Notes: generated from the letters alone by a model not told the origin. Shown: positions 19,617-29,365, numbered from the stretch's first letter. The stretch is DNA of 59,542 bases from Planctomycetota bacterium (GCA_016873165.1 VGXV01000023.1:1-59542); one strand, 5' to 3'. Translations and numbers: made by a program.

Positions 19617-21503
19617 ATGAAATATAAACCTTACGCCATTTCATGGAACACCACATATCGTTGTAATTTGCAATGCGATCATTGTTATCTTGACGCCAAT
19701 GCCTTAACCAAACAATCTCCCTACGAACTAAACACGGAAGAAGGCATTCGGCTTATCGGCCAAATGGCAGAACTCAACCCGAATCTTTTACTCATCCTTA
19801 CGGGCGGAGAACCTCTTTTAAGAAATGATATTTATGATTTATCCCATTATGCCTCAAAAAAGGGCATGATGGTTGTAGTGGGAACAAATGGGAATCTAAT
19901 CGATGATGATAAAGCAAAAAGGTTAAAATCATGCGGAGTCACCGGAGTAGGCATCAGTCTCGATTCTCTGCAACCAAAAAAACACGATGCCTTCAGAGGA
20001 TTAACCGGAACATGGGATGATACTCTTAACGGAATTGAGGCATGCCGCCGCCAGGGAATCGGATTCCAGATACAAACTACGGTTACCCGGGATAATATTA
20101 CAGAACTTTCCGATATCATTGATTTTTCTTACAAACTCGGCGCCAAGGTATTCAACGTGTTCTTTTTGGTATGTACCGGCAAAGGACAAGATTTAACGGA
20201 TATCACACCGGAACAGTACGATCAGACATTACACCGGCTTTATGCCATTCAGGAAAAATATAAGGGAAAGATGATGGTGGGGGCAAAATGTGCCCCGCAC
20301 TACCGGAGAATTGTCTATGAACATGACAATAATTCACCGCTGATAAGAACATACGCCGGTGGCTGTCCTGCCGGAACACATTACTGCAGAATAACCCCCG
20401 AAGGAAATGTTACCCCTTGTCCTTACATGCCAAATATCAGCGGAAACGTCAGGGAAAGAAGTTTCGTGGATATATGGAACAACAATGCTGAGTTTCAAAC
20501 ATTACGACATGCGGATTTAAACGGAAGATGCGGAATATGTGAATTCAAAGAAATTTGCAAGGGATGCCGGGCACGTGCCCTTGCGGCAACAAATAATCAA
20601 ATGGATGAGGACGCATGGTGCAACTATGTGCCGGGAAAGTTTGGCAATAAGACAATACAACTGAAACCGTCCGAAACCTTTGGTACGGAGGAGTGTTTTA
20701 CCATGACATGGAATTCAGATGCCCGTGCCATCCTGAAACAAATACCTTCCTTCGGAAGAGGAATGATTATAAAAAATGTCGAACGATTTGCCGTGCAAAA
20801 TAATTACCGGGAAATAACCATTGAGGTTATGAGAGCCGCACGGGAAGAAATGATGTCAAACAACAAAACGGCATTCCCGGGTACAACCAATACAAATTCC
20901 GTATCTGCTCATAGTGAAAATACCGGACAAACAACCGGTGAAATACCCTGGTCAGAAGAAGCGAAGAAACGCGTTTTAAACGCGCCTGATTTCGTGCGTC
21001 CCGGAATTTATAAACTTATGCAAAAAAAAGCGAAACAACACGGATACTCCGAAATTAACTCTCAGTTCCTTTCCGAGATACGAGACGAATCAATGATGCT
21101 CGCATCAAAACGTATCAAAAATATTGGTTTTGATGAACTCCGTATGGAAGCATGGGATGAGGCAAAGCAAAAATTTACCAATTCCCATAAAAAAGAAGTT
21201 GTCGATAAAATTAAGACGTTCCTCAATGAACGCACAATTAAAAATGACGGCATCATTACAAAATTCCAGGCCTATTTAAAAAACATTCCCAGCGGTAAAA
21301 AAACATCATTAACGGAACCTGTATGGACAGAAGACGCCAGAATCCGTCTGGAACGAATTCCGGTTTTCATTCGCGGTAAAGCAAAAAAATCAATTGAAGA
21401 TTTCGCCCTAAAAACGGGCTCAAAAGAAATTACAAACGAATTAATCGATAAACACATGAAAAACATTCCTTCTTTTATTAGAAAAAGATCTCAAAAGAAA
21501 TAA
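19617..21503 (+). CDS. Radical SAM/SPASM protein with PCP_red-like C-terminal repeats
   Basis: The N-terminal 350 residues form a radical SAM enzyme: cluster motif C16-x3-C20-x2-C23 in TYRCNLQCDHCYLDA, GGEP near residue 65, and a SPASM region with many Cys (about 255-345) for auxiliary clusters. It resembles the NirJ/AhbC/AhbD class that processes haem precursors. The C-terminal 280 residues hold three repeats beginning W(S/T/N)-x-(D/E)A and ending in an EIT-like helix (about 365-415, 445-500 and 570-625), which look like the PCP_red domain of protochlorophyllide reductase subunits. Such a domain is also seen on some haem-pathway SAM enzymes. A role in haem or d1-type cofactor synthesis is likely but not shown. 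Confidence 0.8.
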   Translation: MKYKPYAISWNTTYRCNLQCDHCYLDANALTKQSPYELNTEEGIRLIGQMAELNPNLLLILTGGEPLLRNDIYDLSHYASKKGMMVVVGTNGNLIDDDKAKRLKSCGVTGVGISLDSLQPKKHDAFRGLTGTWDDTLNGIEACRRQGIGFQIQTTVTRDNITELSDIIDFSYKLGAKVFNVFFLVCTGKGQDLTDITPEQYDQTLHRLYAIQEKYKGKMMVGAKCAPHYRRIVYEHDNNSPLIRTYAGGCPAGTHYCRITPEGNVTPCPYMPNISGNVRERSFVDIWNNNAEFQTLRHADLNGRCGICEFKEICKGCRARALAATNNQMDEDAWCNYVPGKFGNKTIQLKPSETFGTEECFTMTWNSDARAILKQIPSFGRGMIIKNVERFAVQNNYREITIEVMRAAREEMMSNNKTAFPGTTNTNSVSAHSENTGQTTGEIPWSEEAKKRVLNAPDFVRPGIYKLMQKKAKQHGYSEINSQFLSEIRDESMMLASKRIKNIGFDELRMEAWDEAKQKFTNSHKKEVVDKIKTFLNERTIKNDGIITKFQAYLKNIPSGKKTSLTEPVWTEDARIRLERIPVFIRGKAKKSIEDFALKTGSKEITNELIDKHMKNIPSFIRKRSQKK

Positions 21504-21575
21504 CCAATAAATAATTTCAGTTCCAGGTATGGTTTTACGATCTTGATTTTTCAGTATTATTTTCATACGTAGGAT

Positions 21576-23651
21576 ATGAGTAATTTATTACAACTGTTAT
21601 TGAAATTTTATCCGCATCTGAAAAATTACTATTTCATTTTTTCTAAAAATTTCCACATTTCTTCCTTCAACTCCATAAAGCAAAAAATTATTTTTTCTTC
21701 AATCCTTCTCTCCACTTTTCCCATTTTCATTACAATGGTGTATATTTATCCGAAGGAAGAAAATGCTTTACGTGACGCTTTAATTCAAAACCTCGACAGT
21801 ATTGGCCATAAACAGGCTGAACTTGTGGAAAAATGGATTGAAGAACGAAAAGCAGATGCATGGCTGATTGCAAAAAACCCTAATGTTCCGGGAGTAATCT
21901 ATAAATCTGAAAGCAGCGAAAACTTTTACCGTTTAATGGATTATCTGAAATATACAAAAGAAACCTATGGTTATAAGGAAATCTTTATTTGCGACAGAAA
22001 CGGCGACTTAAAAATTACCACCTCAACGGGAAAAGCTATCACGAATATCGCAGGATTTGAATTCTTTAAACAGGCAATAATCGGCTCTACCTATGTATCG
22101 CCAATCATCCCCTCGGTAATTCCCATAATAAATGAATACGGCAACCTGGAAAGAGGCATGCCAACACTGTTTATCACTACGCCGGTTATATATGAACGCA
22201 AGGTTATTGGCGTTGTCTGCATGAGAATCGATGTAATGGAAATAAATAAACTCATGAGAAGTGTTCGTCTTGGAAAAACCGGAGAAACATACCTTATAAA
22301 CAAAGAAGGTTTCATGATCTCCGAATCAAAGTTTTTAAGCTCCCTCAAAGATTTCGGGCTGGTAAAACAAAGAACGACGCTCGAATTACGATTAATCAAT
22401 CCCACTACCGGTAAATTTACCAAAAGTGTTGAGGAATGTATAAAAGGCGGCACCGGGTACGATGCAAACGGCTATCAGGATTACCGCGGTACAACCGTAC
22501 TTGGTTTCTGGCAATGGATACCCGACCTGGAATGGGGAATCATTGCGGAAATAGACAAGGATGAATGGTATGGCCCTGTCAAAAAATTACATAAGATAAT
22601 TATATCGATCGTGTCACTGCTGACGTTGGCCGTAATTTCCTTCGCATTCGTTTTCGGTAAAAAAATATCAGAACCTATAGTGTATCTTACCGATATAACT
22701 AAAAGTATTGCAGAAGGTGATTTTAGCAAACGTGTAAATATTATCACAAAAGACGAAATAGGTGAGCTATCAAACTCTTTTAACAAAATGGCGGATTCCG
22801 TCGAAGAAAAAACACACGCATTGGAAGAATACACCTTCAATCTGGAAAAAATTATTGAAGAACGCACAAAAGATCTCACGCAAATAAATAAAGAACTCGA
22901 AAAACAAAGCCATGATCTGGAAAAGGCATATAAAGAACTGCTCACCCTCGATCAAATGAAGGACAAAATGGTCCGGGATGTATCTCATGAATTAAAGTCT
23001 CCCGTTGCACAGGTACAGATGGCTATCGATTTATGGATGAAAGAAGTAAAAAAGGAAAACTGCGACCCTTCAAAAGAGGAGAAATTCGAACTGATCATCA
23101 ATAACAGTTTGCAAAGATTAAGGAAAACCATGGAAAGTATACTCGATTTGTCCGTGCTGGAGTCGGGACGCTTTGTCTTTAAAAAAGAAGTTATACACAT
23201 GGACGAAATTATCAATCAAACTATAATGGGTATGAAACTTCTGGCGGAAAAAAAAGGGTTGACACTGACATACCATCCATCAGAAAATTTACCGGCAACC
23301 GTTGGTGACAAAACCGAAATTATACGTGTACTTACCAATCTTATAGATAATGCAATAAAATATACGGAAAAAGGCACTATTAATATTTATGGGAAATACA
23401 AAGATTCTTATCTGGAAATATCCGTAGAAGACACCGGAATGGGCATTGGGTTGCCCAAAGAAGAATATTACAAACTGTTTGAACGATTTTATCAGGAACA
23501 CCCCACTATGTATGGTTCCGGTGTGGGACTTGCATTGTGCAAAAATATTGTCGAAGCTCACAAAGGAAATATCTGGGTTGAATGCGTAGGTGTTGGAAAA
23601 GGCACCTCTTTCAGATTCACCTTGCCGGTGGTACAGTTAGAAAATTCATAA
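21576..23651 (+). CDS. Membrane sensor histidine kinase (double Cache, HAMP)
   Basis: The 691-residue kinase has a first membrane helix near residues 35-60, an extracytoplasmic Cache-type sensor (about 60-330, with a typical MRIDVMEINKLM stretch), a second helix (about 335-355), a HAMP linker, a long coiled coil, then HisKA with the phosphorylated H471 in DVSHELKSP. The ATPase domain shows the N box (NLIDNAIKYTEKG), DTGMGIG and GSGVGLALC. Cache domains usually bind small metabolites. The receiver gene 33 bases downstream is its likely partner. Both are followed by two lipoprotein genes, so the unit may respond to an envelope signal. Confidence 0.93.
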   Translation: MSNLLQLLLKFYPHLKNYYFIFSKNFHISSFNSIKQKIIFSSILLSTFPIFITMVYIYPKEENALRDALIQNLDSIGHKQAELVEKWIEERKADAWLIAKNPNVPGVIYKSESSENFYRLMDYLKYTKETYGYKEIFICDRNGDLKITTSTGKAITNIAGFEFFKQAIIGSTYVSPIIPSVIPIINEYGNLERGMPTLFITTPVIYERKVIGVVCMRIDVMEINKLMRSVRLGKTGETYLINKEGFMISESKFLSSLKDFGLVKQRTTLELRLINPTTGKFTKSVEECIKGGTGYDANGYQDYRGTTVLGFWQWIPDLEWGIIAEIDKDEWYGPVKKLHKIIISIVSLLTLAVISFAFVFGKKISEPIVYLTDITKSIAEGDFSKRVNIITKDEIGELSNSFNKMADSVEEKTHALEEYTFNLEKIIEERTKDLTQINKELEKQSHDLEKAYKELLTLDQMKDKMVRDVSHELKSPVAQVQMAIDLWMKEVKKENCDPSKEEKFELIINNSLQRLRKTMESILDLSVLESGRFVFKKEVIHMDEIINQTIMGMKLLAEKKGLTLTYHPSENLPATVGDKTEIIRVLTNLIDNAIKYTEKGTINIYGKYKDSYLEISVEDTGMGIGLPKEEYYKLFERFYQEHPTMYGSGVGLALCKNIVEAHKGNIWVECVGVGKGTSFRFTLPVVQLENS

Positions 23652-23683
23652 ACCAGGCTATACTTTTTTAAAAGGAGCTATAC

Positions 23684-24049
23684 TTGAGTAAAAAAATACT
23701 TATCGTTGAAGATGAACAGGAGTTTTTCTTCTTTTACGAAATGATGCTTGAAGATACTGATTACACAATCGTTCACGCGCCCGATGGGAAACAGGCATTG
23801 GACATGATAAAAACAGAGAAACCGGATCTTATCATTCTCGACTTATTGCTTGATAAATTGCCCGGCGATGAATTTCTCAGGCAAATAAAATCCAATCCGC
23901 ATTACAAAGATATCCCCGTCATTGTTGCCAGCAGTTTTTCTCCCCATTCGAATAAAACAGTATTCGAAATAGACCCTGATTTGGCATATCTGGAAAAGCC
24001 ATTCACTCAGGAACGATTAATGGAGGTTATTAAAGAAAAAATAGATTAA
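23684..24049 (+). CDS. Single-domain response regulator
   Basis: A 121-residue receiver with no output domain. Acidic residues E9, D10 and E11, phosphorylation site D53 (LIILDLLL), Ser in the VIVASSF strand, and the conserved Lys in LEKPF are all present, so it should accept phosphate. The start is TTG with AAAGGAG spaced correctly. As a stand-alone receiver it would act by protein contact or as a phosphate relay for the histidine kinase just upstream. Confidence 0.9.
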   Translation: MSKKILIVEDEQEFFFFYEMMLEDTDYTIVHAPDGKQALDMIKTEKPDLIILDLLLDKLPGDEFLRQIKSNPHYKDIPVIVASSFSPHSNKTVFEIDPDLAYLEKPFTQERLMEVIKEKID

Positions 24050-24052
24050 TAC

Positions 24053-24943
24053 ATGAAAAACGCTCTCTTGCTTCTCCAACTCTGTCTTCTGTCTTTTGTC
24101 ATTTTTCCGGGTTGTCAGGCGACACAACAAACGAACACGGTACATCACTTTACCTATAACGATATAGAAATGTCCCTCCTTCAGGATATTACAGACAATC
24201 ACCTTGATATGCCTTTGGATCGCGCATGCCTTATCGCTTCAGGCGTACACAACAATAAAAAGATTCAATCATATCAAAAAAAAATAGACCTTCTTATTTC
24301 ACGCATTGCTAAAGAAACAAACATTAACACTATCGATAATCCCATAGAAAAAGCACAAATAATATTCGGCTGGTTAAAAGAAAATGCCAGTGAAGGAACA
24401 TATAACGATTGTTATGATTTTAAAGATACTCTTAATACTAAAGTGGGAAATTGCCTTTCTTATGCGATACGATTTACCATTCTCTGCCGCCATTATAGTA
24501 TTGACATAAAGAATATTTTAATTCCCGGCCATATTTATAATTCAGTTTCCGATACTACCACTCATGAACAATTATTTGAACACACCCACAGCGACGGAAT
24601 CGTAAAAAAGAAAGACCGGTATCATCCCAAAAAAAAGATTATGAAGGATATCGAACTTGTTGGCGAAATTTTTTTGTATAAGGCACGTAATTATAATATA
24701 AATGCGGATTATGACACATCTGTCAAATTTTGCGAACAGGCAATGATGTGTAACCCTGACGATAATCGCCCAATGATTCTATTGCTTGATAACTACATCA
24801 CCAAAAAGGAATATGAAGTCGCTTTTCTCCATCTGGACAAATTTTTGGAACAACATCCGACCGAAAGAAACTTTTTCAACAAGACGTACATGCTCTTAAA
24901 AAATTTATGCGATAAAAAAGACCGGAAACAATTAGTATATTAA
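24053..24943 (+). CDS. Lipoprotein with transglutaminase-like domain and TPR tail
   Basis: The 296-residue product has a lipoprotein signal ending FPGC near residue 20. The middle carries a transglutaminase-like cysteine-protease fold: the catalytic Cys is probably C134 (VGNCLSY), the His H160 (PGHIYN), and an acidic residue lies soon after. The last 80 residues look like TPR helices. The gene starts 3 bases after the response-regulator stop, so it belongs to that operon. Known relatives include proteins that cleave or cross-link envelope polypeptides; no substrate can be named from this sequence. Confidence 0.75.
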   Translation: MKNALLLLQLCLLSFVIFPGCQATQQTNTVHHFTYNDIEMSLLQDITDNHLDMPLDRACLIASGVHNNKKIQSYQKKIDLLISRIAKETNINTIDNPIEKAQIIFGWLKENASEGTYNDCYDFKDTLNTKVGNCLSYAIRFTILCRHYSIDIKNILIPGHIYNSVSDTTTHEQLFEHTHSDGIVKKKDRYHPKKKIMKDIELVGEIFLYKARNYNINADYDTSVKFCEQAMMCNPDDNRPMILLLDNYITKKEYEVAFLHLDKFLEQHPTERNFFNKTYMLLKNLCDKKDRKQLVY

Positions 24944-24954
24944 TATGCGAAAAA

Positions 24955-25284
24955 ATGACTAAAAATGCCCTTTTTCTCTTAAGCACCATCGCCTTTCTTA
25001 TAATTGCCGTGGTCTCCTGTTTAACCATAGACTTCTTATCCGCGCACAGGACAAATACCCGCAACGAGAAGGACTTTCAGAAACTCCTGTATGGTGTGGG
25101 TATAGGCGCAACGACAAAACCTTCCTGGTGTTATATCAATTTCGACCCAAGAATAGACTCAAGATGCACTTACATCGAATGGCCCATTCCGGGAGGTTAT
25201 TGTTACTGCCCCGACCATACCGGCACCGTTTCTTTTATCTCTGATACAATAGAAATGGGAGTAAAAATTGACATACTTAAATAG
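24955..25284 (+). CDS. Small Cys-containing lipoprotein or secreted protein
   Basis: This 109-residue protein begins with a strong hydrophobic signal ending VVSC, which fits a lipobox, though the preceding residue is valine-serine rather than the commonest Ala/Gly. The mature part has four more cysteines, including CYC close to the end, in a Gly/Pro/Tyr-rich short domain that I do not recognise. It lies 11 bases after the transglutaminase-like lipoprotein gene and is probably the last gene of the histidine-kinase operon. Confidence 0.6.
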   Translation: MTKNALFLLSTIAFLIIAVVSCLTIDFLSAHRTNTRNEKDFQKLLYGVGIGATTKPSWCYINFDPRIDSRCTYIEWPIPGGYCYCPDHTGTVSFISDTIEMGVKIDILK

Positions 25285-25595
25285 TAAACAGGCCACCCCT
25301 ACAGGGCTAAATTCATTAATTCATTTTCGTGCTACAAACAGAGCGCTCCTACGGAGCTTATAGGCAATGCGCTTTCAAAAAACTAAATTGTTACGAAAAT
25401 TCACATTTTATAAGCACTCTGAGTATACATTGATCTTGAAGGCGGAAAAATAGTTTCCCTGTTGAAATATCCGGAGATATTGGATTACAATAATCTTTTA
25501 ATTTTAGGAACAAAACATTTCAATGCAGGGGCTGAAAATCTTTCGCTCCTGCAAATTGAAATTCATACATTAAACTACAGGGTGCCATTTTTGCC
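25285..25595. other. Intergenic region with a solo element end
   Basis: The 311 bases contain a single copy of the family A terminal repeat variant at 25372-25394 (CAAAAAACTAAATTGTTAC), identical over 21 bases to the one at 43106-43130 but with no matching left end. A short CTCCTACGGAGCTT palindrome precedes it. No gene or terminator is evident. Confidence 0.5.
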
Positions 25596-26744
25596 TTGAG
25601 CAAACACATTAACTTACTTCTGCTTGCAAGTGAAAACTTATTACGACACAGGACAAAAACCATTGTAGTCTGCCTGTGCATAATAGCGATACTTTCGCCG
25701 TTTATCACCGCAATCTCGATTTCAGAAGGAATACGGGCACAATCCCTTGCCTCGGTCGGGGAAGGAGGCGATCTCTACCTAACCTTTGATGAGTTTGGCA
25801 GAAATGCCCCTGTCCCTCTGGAATATTTGGGGGAAATCAGGAATATTTTTGGGGTAAAAAAGGCCGTGCCGCGCATCATCGGCAGGGCCTATCTGCAAAA
25901 CAAATTGGCGGTAATCGTTGGAATCGATAAAGAATACGTTCCCGTTTCCGTATCATGTGTTTCAGGCAAAATATTTGAAAAGCCCGATGAAGTTGTTGTC
26001 GGCAGCGAATTAGCAAGACATTTTCGGTTAAACATTGGCGATCAATTAAGCATGCGCGGACAGCAGCGAAAGGTGTTTACCGTTGTTGGAATGTTTTCCG
26101 CAGATTCAGGTATTTGGAGTTCCTCCCTGATCTTTATGTCTTTCAAAGACGCCGGTGAATTATTCGGAAAACCGGAAGTTGCCACAGATATTCAAATATA
26201 CAGCATTCCCGGACATAACTCAGAAATAGCCACAGATTTATACAACATACTGATGAATAAACCCTACCGGTTGCAAGACAAACACATTATCGAACTCTTT
26301 GTAAAAAAGGGATTTTTACTGAAAGAAGGGGTTTTCACCGCATTATACGTTGTCGCCTTTGCCTTAGGAATCCCTGCAATTCTGGTAGCCTCTGGGTTCG
26401 GATTATCCGAAAGAAAAAAAGAAATCGGCATTATGAAAGCCACCGGATGGAATACACTGGAAGTGCTGGAACTTATCACTTTTGAACAATTACTGATCAG
26501 CCTCCTTGGGGCAGCAATAGCGCTGCTTTTGTCCATTCTATGGATCAAAGGATTCAACGGGGCATTTATCGGTCAATTCTTTATCGCGGAAACGACCCTT
26601 TTGCCAAAATTCAACATGCCCTCAAAATTTCTTCCCCTGCCGTTTTTGCTGAGTTTTTTCTTCGCCTTTCTCTTAACCATGGTAGGCAGCATCTATTCCT
26701 CATGGAGGGCTTCAACCGAATCGCCGGTTGTTGCAATGAAATAA
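25596..26744 (+). CDS. ABC transporter permease (MacB/FtsX type)
   Basis: A 382-residue permease with one N-terminal membrane helix (about 20-42), a MacB_PCD-like extracytoplasmic domain (about 43-250) and three C-terminal helices with FtsX-family features (GLSERKKEIGIMKATGW near residue 270). Such permeases act mechanically on envelope substrates rather than moving solutes through a channel. The start is TTG at 25596; no good Shine-Dalgarno is seen, so the start is uncertain. The stop overlaps the ATG of the ATPase gene (TAATG). Confidence 0.85.
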   Translation: MSKHINLLLLASENLLRHRTKTIVVCLCIIAILSPFITAISISEGIRAQSLASVGEGGDLYLTFDEFGRNAPVPLEYLGEIRNIFGVKKAVPRIIGRAYLQNKLAVIVGIDKEYVPVSVSCVSGKIFEKPDEVVVGSELARHFRLNIGDQLSMRGQQRKVFTVVGMFSADSGIWSSSLIFMSFKDAGELFGKPEVATDIQIYSIPGHNSEIATDLYNILMNKPYRLQDKHIIELFVKKGFLLKEGVFTALYVVAFALGIPAILVASGFGLSERKKEIGIMKATGWNTLEVLELITFEQLLISLLGAAIALLLSILWIKGFNGAFIGQFFIAETTLLPKFNMPSKFLPLPFLLSFFFAFLLTMVGSIYSSWRASTESPVVAMK

Positions 26745-27406
26745 TGATCAGGGCGGAAAGACTATGCAAGACGTATGGAGCCCATACAAAACATGAAATA
26801 CATGCCGTGAAGGAAATAAATCTCACCATCGCAAAAAATAGTTTTGTAGTATTGAAAGGGCCTTCGGGTTCGGGCAAAACAACGCTCCTGAACATTATCG
26901 GGACTTTAGACAGGCCGACAACCGGCAATGTATATATTGACGGAGAAGAAATCACCGCATTTTCGGATATCGCTCTTTCTGTATTGCGGCGTAAAAAGAT
27001 CGGTTTTATCTTTCAGGATTTTAACCTTATCCCCAGACTCTCCGGTTGGGAAAACGTTTCATACCCACTCATCCCAATGGGTATTCCTCTGAAGGAACGT
27101 TTCACAAGGGCACAATCACTTTTGAAAATAATGGATCTCGGAGACAGGATGACGCATACCCCGGAAGAGCTGAGCGGAGGCCAGCAACAGCGCGTAGCCA
27201 TTGCGCGGGCAATGGTAAACAATCCTGAGATCATTATAGCCGACGAACCGACATCCAATATCGATGAAGAAACGAGTATAAAGCTTCTGAACACCCTGAA
27301 CGAATTGAAACACAAAGGCGCTACTATTATCGTAGCCACCCATGACCCCCGTTTTAACAAAATCGCCGATGAAACATTTACCATGAAAGACGGCAGATTC
27401 CAATGA
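26744..27406 (+). CDS. ABC transporter ATP-binding protein (LolD/MacB type)
   Basis: I start at ATG 26744, which overlaps the permease stop; the longer frame upstream only shadows the permease gene. The 220-residue protein has Walker A GPSGSGKTT, Q-loop FQDFNLI, signature LSGGQQQR, Walker B IIIADEPTS and H-loop ATHD, so it is complete and active-looking. It pairs with the permease in the MacB/LolCDE family. A membrane protein follows with ATGA overlap. Confidence 0.93.
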   Translation: MIRAERLCKTYGAHTKHEIHAVKEINLTIAKNSFVVLKGPSGSGKTTLLNIIGTLDRPTTGNVYIDGEEITAFSDIALSVLRRKKIGFIFQDFNLIPRLSGWENVSYPLIPMGIPLKERFTRAQSLLKIMDLGDRMTHTPEELSGGQQQRVAIARAMVNNPEIIIADEPTSNIDEETSIKLLNTLNELKHKGATIIVATHDPRFNKIADETFTMKDGRFQ

Positions 27407-28428
27407 TTCTCAACATCTATACCATCATCATGTTGTTCATTGCCGTAGTTTCACTCTCTCTGGGAGGATTTCTCCTTTCAGCAACACTAAAAACAATACT
27501 ATCGTTCGGCACATCTGTGTCATCGGAATTAAAAACAAAATATGAACAAAAAGGGTATCTGATATTTCTCCTGGCATGCATAGTTATCTTCATACGAATG
27601 CTCGCATGGCCATGGTTTTACTTTATGCTTCAAAGCTTTGTAATAGAAATACCGGGGGCAATGTGCATATTTGGCGTAACCCAAATATTGCCCGTAACAG
27701 TCACTTTCCTGCAAATTATCAAGCCTATTTCGTTTTTCTTTATGGGAGGATGGATTTTTTGTTATTATGTGGATAAAGCGCACCCCACAACACCATTAAC
27801 CAGGAAAATACTGCTTTTTCTCCTTCCCCTATGCGGTTTACTCTTTATCGACAGCGGCGCTGATATTTATTACATACTGTTTATGAAACCGCTTATTTCC
27901 GTATCCTGCTGCGCCACCTTTTTTGACGTGCCACTACGCCCTTCCGCCATGATTCCACAGGCTGTCTTCGGAAAAAATTTTGATACCCCATTATTCATCC
28001 TTTATTATTCTATAAACATTATTCTTATCATCCTGTTGTTTCTAAAACTTTCGGAAAAAGGAAAATTGTTGATGCCTCTTTCGGACAAGATATTCCTTTA
28101 CATTCAGTCCGGAATCGGACTCATTGCCATTCCGGTGACAATACTGTCGTTTATCGAGATAATTGCGCCAAAACTCATGCAACTCCCCTTTCATCATTGT
28201 TTGTATTGCTTTATCGGAAATGGCATGGTGCCTGACGCGCCTCTCATATTGGGACTATTTATCATTGGCCTTTTCAGCATTGGCTGGATGAATATACTGT
28301 GCCTTATTTGCAAAAATTCCAAAACACCGCAGGTAACCGAAATATTCGTCGCACGAATAAACAGTTTATCGGCGTTTTGTTTACTGGCATCATTGATTAT
28401 GGTTACAATACATCTCGTTTTAACGTAA
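27403..28428 (+). CDS. Multi-pass membrane protein in the ABC operon
   Basis: A 341-residue protein with about eight hydrophobic helices, scattered His and Cys residues (for example the CCATFF stretch and HHCLYCF loop) and no ATPase or permease motif. It starts with an ATGA overlap to the ATPase gene, so it is translationally coupled. It may be a redox or metal-handling membrane partner of the transporter, but I know of no family. Confidence 0.7.
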   Translation: MILNIYTIIMLFIAVVSLSLGGFLLSATLKTILSFGTSVSSELKTKYEQKGYLIFLLACIVIFIRMLAWPWFYFMLQSFVIEIPGAMCIFGVTQILPVTVTFLQIIKPISFFFMGGWIFCYYVDKAHPTTPLTRKILLFLLPLCGLLFIDSGADIYYILFMKPLISVSCCATFFDVPLRPSAMIPQAVFGKNFDTPLFILYYSINIILIILLFLKLSEKGKLLMPLSDKIFLYIQSGIGLIAIPVTILSFIEIIAPKLMQLPFHHCLYCFIGNGMVPDAPLILGLFIIGLFSIGWMNILCLICKNSKTPQVTEIFVARINSLSAFCLLASLIMVTIHLVLT

Positions 28429-28443
28429 TAAAACGGAAAACTT

Positions 28444-28860
28444 ATGACAAAAAAATTCTGGATAGGACTGGTGATTTTTTTTATAATTGCAACACTTGGA
28501 GTATTTTACCAGAAATATGTAAAACCTCCCCGTTGCGATTATGATGGTTCACCTGTCCCCCCCATTTACGAAGTAGAAATAGTTCTCAAGGACAGCGCCA
28601 CTAAAAAATTTTGTTCCATCTACTGTGCCGTGCAATGGTTTAAAAACAATAAACATAATGTTGACCACGTCATTGTCACCGATGAAATACGCGGCAATAA
28701 AATAGATTCTTATATGGCACACTTTGTTGAAAGCGAACTTATTACCAATGAAACCAATGATAATCGCATCCATGCCTTTCAGCAAAGAGAATCAGCACAA
28801 ATCCACATGGATAAATTTAACGGAAGTATTGTGGATGACCCATTTGAACCGGATGAATGA
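28444..28860 (+). CDS. NosL-like metallochaperone family protein
   Basis: The 138-residue product has an N-terminal membrane anchor (about 7-25) and a soluble domain with CDYDG near residue 36, FCSIYCAVQWF near 60, and a C-terminal AFQQRESAQIHM segment. The spacing resembles NosL, a copper-binding accessory for nitrous oxide reductase, in which Cys/Met residues bind the metal. There is no Met in the NosL position that I can confirm, so ligand identity is open. It closes the ABC operon 15 bases after the membrane protein. A role in delivering a metal or haem to envelope enzymes is inferred. Confidence 0.55.
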   Translation: MTKKFWIGLVIFFIIATLGVFYQKYVKPPRCDYDGSPVPPIYEVEIVLKDSATKKFCSIYCAVQWFKNNKHNVDHVIVTDEIRGNKIDSYMAHFVESELITNETNDNRIHAFQQRESAQIHMDKFNGSIVDDPFEPDE

Positions 28861-28963
28861 TATATGCAATTTTATTCATACATGTTAATTAAAGCAAGTA
28901 TTCCTTCTTTGCTGTTTTCCCTTAGATGAACCATTTTCCTATATTCATAGAGAAAGAAAAAAT

Positions 28964-29365
28964 ATGATGCAAGGCAATGATTTTGATCAAAAACGAGAAC
29001 ATCCGCGAATAAACACCTGCATACCTGCCATAATCGGTGCATATTCCAGTTCGTTTAAAGGAATGATATTAAACCTGAGCTGCGGGGGAGCTCAGTGCGT
29101 GCTGGAAGAATTTCTTCCCCTGAAAACAAAAATATTAATAACGTTCAAATTGCCTATCAGCCAATTTGACTGTCCTCAGATACGATTAAAGGGGATTGTC
29201 GTTCGTATTGACCATTCCACAAAAACAAACGCATATGATAATTACAAATTTGCCGTTCAGTTCAGCGAAGTGCCTCCCAATGTAACAAAGCTCATAGATG
29301 ATTACATCACGGAAAAGAAAAAAACCGATGAAAATCAAATAAAAGACCTTATGAAAGATAAATAA
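28964..29365 (+). CDS. PilZ domain protein
   Basis: A 133-residue single PilZ domain. The c-di-GMP-binding elements are present: KREHPRI (basic switch motif near residue 10) and NLSCGGAQ (the (D/N)xSxxG motif near residue 43). It would bind c-di-GMP made by the GGDEF proteins in this window and act by protein contact. It has no membrane or output domain. It is convergent with the parC gene with only 36 bases between, too short for a clear terminator. Confidence 0.9.
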   Translation: MMQGNDFDQKREHPRINTCIPAIIGAYSSSFKGMILNLSCGGAQCVLEEFLPLKTKILITFKLPISQFDCPQIRLKGIVVRIDHSTKTNAYDNYKFAVQFSEVPPNVTKLIDDYITEKKKTDENQIKDLMKDK

